Program-made: the position numbers and the translations under genes | NCBI RefSeq assembly: GCF_000344135.1 | Contig: NZ_BAOP01000011.1 | Span: 62,001-126,000, forward strand | Reading direction: 5' to 3' | Source: Gordonia malaquae NBRC 108250 | GTDB lineage: Bacteria; Actinomycetota; Actinomycetes; Mycobacteriales; Mycobacteriaceae | DNA: 64,000 nucleotides | Notes under the pieces: model-generated | Told to the model about the DNA's origin: nothing | Databases searched by the model: none | What the model saw: only the letters and a program-made list of their open reading frames with translations | Shown: positions 58,562 through 64,000 of the stretch, piece by piece | Layout: each line of letters begins with the position of its first letter | How positions within the stretch are numbered: the stretch's first letter is position 1

Positions 58562-60453
58562 TGGAGACCCCAGCGGACCGCGTCGCCGAAGACGCCGACC
58601 TGCGGCGGTCCGTCGAGCGACACTCCGACCACCTTGTCGGTCGACGCTCCGAGCACGGTGTCCTGGTAGATCGGCAGGTAGACGGCCTGTGCCGCGAGCA
58701 GTTCCTCTGCCTGCGAGAGCTGATCATCGGGCGCCTCAGAGCTCATCGCCTCGACAGCCAGATCCATCAGCGTCTGATCGCACAGACCGGAGATGTTGCC
58801 GGTGTACGTGTCGTCGCTCGATCCCGCGGCCGGAGTCGTGGAGGTCGGTGCACCGCTCGGTGTCGGCAGCACACTCTCGTCCGCGGCCGGGTCCTCGTCG
58901 TCGTCGGACTTGTGGGCGCCGGCCTCGGTGCCCGCCTTCGGGGCGGCGCATCCCACCTGCGAAGCGAGGGAGGTCGCGGGGTCTGCTCCGAGTCCGGTCC
59001 AGCCGACCACGAGGTCGACCCTGGCGTTGCGCAGTGCAGCACCGTACAGCTCGGTGTTCGACATGCCCTGCACGCTGGCGCGCACTCCTGCGGCGCGGAG
59101 CTGGTCGGCCATCGTCTCGGCAGCCGACATCACCGACTCGTCGGAGTTGACCGCGCCGATCCGGACCACGAGGTCTTGGCCGTCTCTGGTGTACGGCGCG
59201 ACACCGTACGGAAGTCCGGGAACATCGCCTGGCACCAGGGTCGGCGACGTCGACGGGACCGCGCTCGACGAGGACGTGCCCGGCGTCGTCGGTACGGGAC
59301 GCTGCACCACCTGACCGGGGCGGAAGCCCGCGGAGGCGAGCAGTTCACGGATCTGGTCGACGCCCGGTCGCGGGCGCCGGACGTCGGTGTATCCGGTGTT
59401 GGACGGCGCGAAGACGGTGTTCGCGAACGGCGTCACCACGGTGTCTCCTGCCGCGGCGGAACGGATGAGTCCGGCGTCGAGCATCCCGAACACCGCCTTG
59501 CGGACGGCGAGCGACGACATCGTCGCCGAGCGTGTGTTCGCGTTCACGGTGAGTCCGCGGACTGCGGGCCTGCGGGCGGTCGTCACTCCGGGAATCGCCC
59601 CGACCTCGGCGGCCGATGCGGGTCCCGCGGTCAGGGAGACCATCGTGGAGTCGCCGTTCCGGATGGTCTGCGCCATCTGCGGTGCAGTGCCCGCACGACG
59701 CAGCACCACCTGGTCGATCTCGGGGGGCTTGCGCCAGTAGCGGTCGTTGCGGATCAGGCGCACCTCGTCGCGGGACCTGTCGATCGAGTAGATCGCGAAC
59801 GGGCCCGCCGTCACCGGTTTGCCTTCGTCCATTCCGGTCTGGAAGCCGTTCTGCTTCGACTTGAGCGTGTGACTGGGCAGCAGCGACGTGAACAACTCAC
59901 GCCACGCGCGATACGGCGCGTCGAACGTGACCGTCACCTGCTTGCCGCCACCACTGGTCTTGACGTCGGTGATCGCACGGTATCCGGCCGGAGCGACGAC
60001 GTTCGGCTGCCGCGACATCTGCTGCCACAGGTATGCGAAGTCGTCGCCCGTGACGGGCAGTCCATCGGACCACTGCGCGTCGTCGACGATGTGATAGTCG
60101 ACGGTGAACGGAGCCTCCGACGTGACCTCGGCGGACGACAGAAGCGCGTCGTTGAGTCGCCACTGGACACCCTGCGGCGTCTGCACCGGCGTGAAGGCGC
60201 TCGGCAGGGTGAGTGCGGCGACGGCGGTCGTCACCGAACCGAGGTCCGAGCCGACGTGCGGATTGAACCCCGAACCGATCGAGTCGGTCGCCACGTACAC
60301 GGTCCGCTCATCCGGGTACTCGTTGGGAGTGGTCGTCGGCAGTGTCTCCCGGACCGGGGGTGGAGGGTCGGCCATGCATGCCGTGGCCGTCACGCCGACC
60401 GTCCCTGCGAGCGCAAGCGCGAGCACGCTTCTACGCAACGAACCGACCCTCAT
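58558..60453 (-). CDS. Family 5 extracellular solute-binding lipoprotein (LpqW-like)
   Basis: A 631-residue exported protein. Signal peptide ends in the lipobox TATAC (VLALALAGTVGVTATAC). The body is an oligopeptide-binding-type (SBP_bac_5) fold: GSGFNPHVGSDLGSV, WSDGLPVTGDDFAYLWQQM, FDAPYRAWRELFTSLLPSH and NDRYWRKPPEIDQVVL. The order mshB-lpqW matches Rv1166-Rv1170; LpqW in mycobacteria influences PIM/LAM synthesis rather than peptide uptake, and no permease is near. A low-complexity insert (TPSGAPTSTTPAAGSSDD) lies near residue 545. Confidence 0.87.
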   Translation of the reverse strand: MRVGSLRRSVLALALAGTVGVTATACMADPPPPVRETLPTTTPNEYPDERTVYVATDSIGSGFNPHVGSDLGSVTTAVAALTLPSAFTPVQTPQGVQWRLNDALLSSAEVTSEAPFTVDYHIVDDAQWSDGLPVTGDDFAYLWQQMSRQPNVVAPAGYRAITDVKTSGGGKQVTVTFDAPYRAWRELFTSLLPSHTLKSKQNGFQTGMDEGKPVTAGPFAIYSIDRSRDEVRLIRNDRYWRKPPEIDQVVLRRAGTAPQMAQTIRNGDSTMVSLTAGPASAAEVGAIPGVTTARRPAVRGLTVNANTRSATMSSLAVRKAVFGMLDAGLIRSAAAGDTVVTPFANTVFAPSNTGYTDVRRPRPGVDQIRELLASAGFRPGQVVQRPVPTTPGTSSSSAVPSTSPTLVPGDVPGLPYGVAPYTRDGQDLVVRIGAVNSDESVMSAAETMADQLRAAGVRASVQGMSNTELYGAALRNARVDLVVGWTGLGADPATSLASQVGCAAPKAGTEAGAHKSDDDEDPAADESVLPTPSGAPTSTTPAAGSSDDTYTGNISGLCDQTLMDLAVEAMSSEAPDDQLSQAEELLAAQAVYLPIYQDTVLGASTDKVVGVSLDGPPQVGVFGDAVRWGLQ

Positions 60454-60468
60454 CCACCAGACCTCTCG

Positions 60469-62391
60469 TTATGCGTTCGCGTCACGCGCCTTGGCCCGCG
60501 AACGCTCGCGGGCGCGGGTCGACGCATCGAGATTGACCTTACGCACACGGCACACCTCGGGCGTCACCTCGACGCACTCGTCGGCGGCACAGAACTCCAT
60601 GGCGGCCTCGAGGTCGAGTTCCATCGGCTTCGCCAGAGTCTCCATGACGTCGGCCGACGACTGACGCATGTTGGTGAGCTTCTTCTCACGCGTGACGTTG
60701 ATGTCGAGGTCTTCCTGGCGGGGGTTGATGCCCACCACGTGGCCCTCGTAGCTGTCGTCGCCCGGGTTCACGAAGAACGTGCCGCGGTCGGCGAGCTGGA
60801 TCATGGCGAACGGGGTGACGCTGCCCGCACGGTCGGACACGAGCGAACCGGTGTGGCGTGCACGGATCTCACCCGCCCACGGGCCGTACTCGGCGAACAC
60901 CGCGTTGGCGATGCCGGTGCCGCGCGTCTCGGTCATGAAGTCGGTGCGGAAACCGATGAGGCCACGCGAAGGCACCTCGAACTCCATGCGGACCCAGCCG
61001 CTGCCGTGGTTGTTCATCTGATCCATGCGACCCTTGCGCGCGGCGAGGAGCTGCGTCACGGCGCCGAGGTACTCCTCGGGGACGTCGACGGTCAGGTTCT
61101 CGAACGGCTCGTAGGTCTTGCCGTCGACCTTGCGGGTGACGACCTGGGGCTTGCCGACGGTCAGCTCGAAGCCCTCGCGGCGCATCTGCTCGACGAGGAT
61201 GGCGAGTGCGAGCTCACCACGACCCTGAACCTCCCACGCGTCGGGACGGCCGATGTCCTCGACCTTGAGGGACACGTTGCCGATGAGTTCGCTGTCGAGG
61301 CGGTCCTTCACCATGCGGGCGGTCAGCTTATGGCCCTTGACGCGGCCGGCGAGCGGCGACGTGTTGGTGCCGATGATGACCGAGATGGCCGGCTGGTCGA
61401 CGGTGATGCGCGGCAGTGCGACCGGGTTCTCCGGATCGGCGAGGGTGTCGCCGATCATGATCTCGGACATGCCCGCGACGGCCACGATGTCGCCTGCGAC
61501 GGCGACGTCCGCGGGCGCGCGGTCGACGCCGAGGGTCACCAGCAGCTCGGTGATCTTGGCCTTCTCGATGACCTGTTCGCCGTCGACCTCACGGCACCAC
61601 GACACCTGCTGCCCCTTGCGGAGGGTGCCGTTGTGGATGCGGACCAGACCGAGGCGGCCGAGGAACGGCGATGCGTCGAGGTTGGTGACGTGCGCCTGCA
61701 GCGGAGCGTCGACGTTGCCCTTGGGCGCGGGAATGCTGTTGATGAGGACGTCGAACAGCGGGTCGAGGTTCTCGCCGTCGGGCACGGAGCCGTCGGCTGG
61801 CTGCTCGGTGCTTGCGACGCCTGCACGGCCGGACGCGAACAGGACCGGCAGTTCGAGTGCGAGCTCGGCTGCTTCGGCGGCCTCGTCGTCGAGGTCCGAC
61901 GCGAGGTCCAGGAGCAGATCCTGCGCCTCGGTGACGATCTCGCCGATGCGAGCGTCGGGACGGTCGGTCTTGTTGACCACGAGGATCACCGGCAGCGACG
62001 CCGCGAGCGCCTTGCGGAGCACGAAGCGGGTCTGCGGCAGCGGGCCTTCGGACGAGTCGACGAGCAGGACCACACCGTCGACCATCGACAGTGCACGCTC
62101 CACCTCGCCACCGAAGTCGGCGTGGCCGGGTGTGTCGATGACGTTGATGACGTACTCGGTGCCGTCGGGCTGGCGGCGGTGCACGGCGGTGTTCTTCGCG
62201 AGAATGGTGATGCCCTTCTCGCGTTCGAGGTCGCCGGAGTCCATGACGCGGTCGACGAGTTCGGCGCGCTCGCCGAACACACCTGACTGACGCAGCATCG
62301 CGTCGACCAGAGTGGTCTTACCGTGGTCGACGTGCGCCACGATCGCGACGTTGCGGAAGTTGGGGACTGCGCTCACTAAGGTCTCTTTCAT
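60469..62391 (-). CDS. typA: Translational GTPase TypA/BipA
   Basis: A 640-residue ribosome-binding GTPase for stress and low-temperature ribosome assembly. G1 AHVDHGKTTL, G2 in DLEREKGITILAKN, G3 DTPGHADFGGEVER, G4 NKTDRPDARIGE; the C-terminal domain has GRGELALAILVEQMRREGFE and the family-specific GFRTDFMTETRGTGI. ATG 62391 (MKETLVSAVPN) is used; GTG 62376 and GTG 62406 are alternatives. Matches Rv1165 next to lpqW. Confidence 0.97.
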   Translation of the reverse strand: MKETLVSAVPNFRNVAIVAHVDHGKTTLVDAMLRQSGVFGERAELVDRVMDSGDLEREKGITILAKNTAVHRRQPDGTEYVINVIDTPGHADFGGEVERALSMVDGVVLLVDSSEGPLPQTRFVLRKALAASLPVILVVNKTDRPDARIGEIVTEAQDLLLDLASDLDDEAAEAAELALELPVLFASGRAGVASTEQPADGSVPDGENLDPLFDVLINSIPAPKGNVDAPLQAHVTNLDASPFLGRLGLVRIHNGTLRKGQQVSWCREVDGEQVIEKAKITELLVTLGVDRAPADVAVAGDIVAVAGMSEIMIGDTLADPENPVALPRITVDQPAISVIIGTNTSPLAGRVKGHKLTARMVKDRLDSELIGNVSLKVEDIGRPDAWEVQGRGELALAILVEQMRREGFELTVGKPQVVTRKVDGKTYEPFENLTVDVPEEYLGAVTQLLAARKGRMDQMNNHGSGWVRMEFEVPSRGLIGFRTDFMTETRGTGIANAVFAEYGPWAGEIRARHTGSLVSDRAGSVTPFAMIQLADRGTFFVNPGDDSYEGHVVGINPRQEDLDINVTREKKLTNMRQSSADVMETLAKPMELDLEAAMEFCAADECVEVTPEVCRVRKVNLDASTRARERSRAKARDANA

Positions 62392-62498
62392 CACGTTGAC
62401 GCCCACGCGCCGTCAGGCGCGCGTGCGCCGGGGCGTGGTTTGAACTTTGTAAGGGTAGCGGCAGTGCCCGGGTCTGCGCGATTTCCACGATGCAGTTT

Positions 62499-62517
62499 TA
62501 TGGTTAGCCTGCGCTAA
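62499..62517 (+). promoter_or_regulatory. IdeR/DtxR-like iron box
   Basis: TATGGTTAGCCTGCGCTAA matches 14 of 19 positions of the IdeR/DtxR consensus TTAGGTTAGCCTAACCTAA as I recall it, with the core GGTTAGCCT intact. It ends nine bases before the ATG of the Cys-rich small protein, overlapping its promoter. Confidence 0.6.
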
Positions 62518-62526
62518 ACTGAGGTC

Positions 62527-62703
62527 ATGGGTAAGAAGGATCCCACCCGGATCGCAGACATGAAACCGAAGAAGAAGTGCTGTCGGAAATCGACGCGCTG
62601 CCTTCGGTGCCCGGTGGTGATCCACCGCATGGGCAAGCTCGACTGCCACAAGATGTCGAAGAAGCAGGCCACCAAAGCGCTGAAGAAGGCCCGCGCGGCC
62701 TGA
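62527..62703 (+). CDS. Small lysine- and cysteine-rich protein
   Basis: A 58-residue frame with no recognised enzyme domain. It is basic (about one third Lys/Arg) with cysteines C18, C19, C25, C28 and C40 in MKPKKKCCRKSTRCLRCPVV and GKLDCHKM, a likely metal-binding knuckle. Arg/Lys-rich tail KKQATKALKKARAA. The GAGG at 62521-62524 is the ribosome site. It is convergent with mutT2 and divergent from typA. I recall similar short KKCCxKSxRCxRCPV proteins in other mycolata. The iron box upstream suggests iron-regulated expression. Confidence 0.82.
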   Translation: MGKKDPTRIADMKPKKKCCRKSTRCLRCPVVIHRMGKLDCHKMSKKQATKALKKARAA

Positions 62704-62708
62704 CGCAC

Positions 62709-63119
62709 TCAGCGCGGTTCAACCCGCAGGTCAGCGACTAGTTCCGGAATCCACGCACGATCGTTCGGCACCACCGAGCCTGCGTCGTCGAGCGCGATCA
62801 GGTCATCGGCGTCCACCCACCGAAGCGCTCGATGCTCCACTGGCCGAGGCTCTCCGGAGACGATCCGGGCACGGATCGCGACGAGTTCGAGTCCTTCACG
62901 CGGCCGGACCACTTCGCTCAGCGGCTCCCCCACGGAGACGTCGACGTTTAATTCCTCACACAACTCTCGGACGAGTGCGTCGGAATGCGTTTCGCCCGAC
63001 TCGACCTTTCCGCCGGGCAGCTCCCACAAGCCGGCGAGCTCCGGCGGATACGCTCGCTGGGCGATCAGCAGCTTGCCGTTCGCGAACACCGCGCCCGCCA
63101 CCACGAGGACCGAGCTCAC
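62709..63119 (-). CDS. mutT2: MutT-type 8-oxo-dGTP/CTP pyrophosphohydrolase
   Basis: A 136-residue Nudix hydrolase with the full box GGKVESGETHSDALVRELCE followed by EL, and the MutT signature SSVLVVAGAVFANGKLLIAQRAYPPELAGLWELPGG. It sanitises oxidised or methylated nucleotides. Compact size and location near typA match MutT2 (Rv1160). GTG 63119 overlaps the stop of the upstream ABC gene (GTGA); a longer upstream frame is that gene read out of phase. Confidence 0.9.
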   Translation of the reverse strand: MSSVLVVAGAVFANGKLLIAQRAYPPELAGLWELPGGKVESGETHSDALVRELCEELNVDVSVGEPLSEVVRPREGLELVAIRARIVSGEPRPVEHRALRWVDADDLIALDDAGSVVPNDRAWIPELVADLRVEPR

Positions 63120-64000
63120 AGTCCGATCACGCCGATCCGCTCGGCCATCGGCGTCATCGCCACCCGCTGCCCGACGTCGACCCGGTGGTGCGCAACGGCT
63201 TCGACGCTCGACCCGTCGGGAAGGCGGACCCACACGTGCCACGAACCGACCATCGGACGCACCCGGACCACCTCTGCTTTCGACACGGCATCGGGTGCGA
63301 CGACGACGGCGTCGGGCCGCAGAGTCACCCGACAGGGGCCTTGCGCCAGATCCGCGAGATCACCGTCGAGAGCCACGTCCCCCACCGGGGTCTGCAGCCT
63401 CGCATCGCTCACCGTTCCGTCGACGACTGCGGCGGCGCCGAGGAAACGTGCGACCCACTCGTCTGCGGGCCGACGCCAGAGTCGTTGCGGCGGCGCGGTG
63501 TCGACGATCACGCCGTCGTTCATCACCGAGACCTCATCGGCCATGAGTGCGGCCTCACCGTGATCGTGCGTGACGACGACTGTCGGCGTGCCGGACGTCT
63601 TGACGATCTCGGAGATCGCGACGGCAAGGTCGTCTCGTAGGCGTCGGTCGAGAGCCGCGAGCGGTTCGTCGAGCAACATGAGCCGCGGACGCGGCGCGAG
63701 CGCCCTGGCGAGCGCGACGCGCTGTGCCTGCCCACCGGACAGTTCGGTCACCCGGCGGTTCGCCGTGCCCGGCAGTTGGACGAGATCAAGCAGTTCACCG
63801 ACTCTCGCGGCGGCCTCGTCGCGCCCGATGCCGCGGCGAGAGAGTCCGTAGGCGATGTTCTGCCCCACCGTCCGCCCCGGGAACAATTGACCGTCCTGGA
63901 ACACCACGCCGAAATCCCTGCGGTGCACTGGAGTCCGGGCGAGGTCCACTCCGTCGAACGCGACGATGCCGCCTGCCACCGGCTCGAGTCCGGCTATCGC
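63116..64000 (-). CDS. ABC transporter ATP-binding protein, CysA/FbpC/PotA type (5' end off window)
   Basis: Partial ATPase subunit; the N-terminus with Walker A lies beyond the right edge. Visible: Q-loop VVFQDGQLFPGRTVGQNIAY, signature LSGGQAQRVALARAL, Walker B LMLLDEPLAALDRRL, H-loop VTHDHGEAALMAD, and a C-terminal TOBE-like domain (about the last 90 residues, PCRVTLRPDAVVVAPDAV, RVRPMVGSWHVWVRL). This is the group for iron(III), sulfate, thiamine or polyamine uptake. Permease and binding-protein genes would lie to the right, so the substrate is not determined. Confidence 0.9.
   Translation of the reverse strand, partial: AIAGLEPVAGGIVAFDGVDLARTPVHRRDFGVVFQDGQLFPGRTVGQNIAYGLSRRGIGRDEAAARVGELLDLVQLPGTANRRVTELSGGQAQRVALARALAPRPRLMLLDEPLAALDRRLRDDLAVAISEIVKTSGTPTVVVTHDHGEAALMADEVSVMNDGVIVDTAPPQRLWRRPADEWVARFLGAAAVVDGTVSDARLQTPVGDVALDGDLADLAQGPCRVTLRPDAVVVAPDAVSKAEVVRVRPMVGSWHVWVRLPDGSSVEAVAHHRVDVGQRVAMTPMAERIGVIGL

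Noticed and set aside
58912-62286. A 1124-codon plus-strand frame
   Set aside because: It is antisense to typA and the LpqW-like gene, is Arg/Val/Asp-rich as expected of a GC-rich shadow frame, and has no domain.

Overview
This window is high-GC actinobacterial chromosome from a mycolata-type organism (order Mycobacteriales). I infer a Gordonia-like genus but cannot place it from the sequence alone. The evidence is coenzyme F420 synthesis (fbiA, fbiB, fbiC), mycothiol synthesis (mshB), a WhiB2-type regulator, ESX/type VII secretion components, glucosyl-3-phosphoglycerate synthase, and gene order that I recall as matching M. tuberculosis H37Rv. About 62 protein genes are packed tightly, many joined by ATGA or GTGA stop/start overlaps. 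I see no rRNA, tRNA, CRISPR array or transposase.

Region 1 (1-25.8 kb) resembles Rv3041c-Rv3055: an ABC ATPase, serB, ctaD, a FecB-like lipoprotein, the class Ib ribonucleotide reductase genes nrdF and nrdHIE, an FMN reductase and a TetR regulator. Inserted among these are a SWI2/SNF2 helicase with a SWIM-finger partner, two membrane proteins, a CPBP protease, an aldose epimerase, and an oxidative cluster made of a P450-reductase fusion, a Rieske oxygenase, a SpoU methyltransferase and a zinc-type dehydrogenase. Both nrd promoters carry paired NrdR-like boxes with the same 32-bp centre spacing.

Region 2 (26.5-36 kb) starts with a divergent eccB/eccE-like pair that has no other ESX genes nearby. 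It continues with manA, an SIS-domain gene, a DUF3499 gene, a metallopeptidase-family gene, whiB2, fbiA, fbiB and a Nudix gene, resembling Rv3255c-Rv3262. The phosphomannomutase gene expected in that order is missing.

Region 3 (36-64 kb) resembles Rv1160-Rv1213 read backwards: glgC, an rlmA-like gene, a DUF3117 gene, gpgS, folP2, fadD6, two LOG genes, dapE/dapD, dapC, fdx, fbiC, mshB, an lpqW-like gene, typA and mutT2. It ends in a truncated ABC ATPase.

The most unusual part is a four-gene operon between dapD and dapC (48.1-52.1 kb, minus strand). It encodes a J-domain pseudokinase, a vWA protein, a divergent PurA-like ligase and an NrtR-type Nudix/winged-helix regulator. Its promoter overlaps a dyad with the GT-N7-AC core of NrtR operators, and the predicted transcript is leaderless. 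A degraded second copy of the dapD 3' end lies on the far side of the operon, so the block is bracketed by dapD sequence in direct orientation, as expected for an insertion at dapD. I regard this as the best candidate for an undescribed system. All synteny statements come from memory and were not checked by search.
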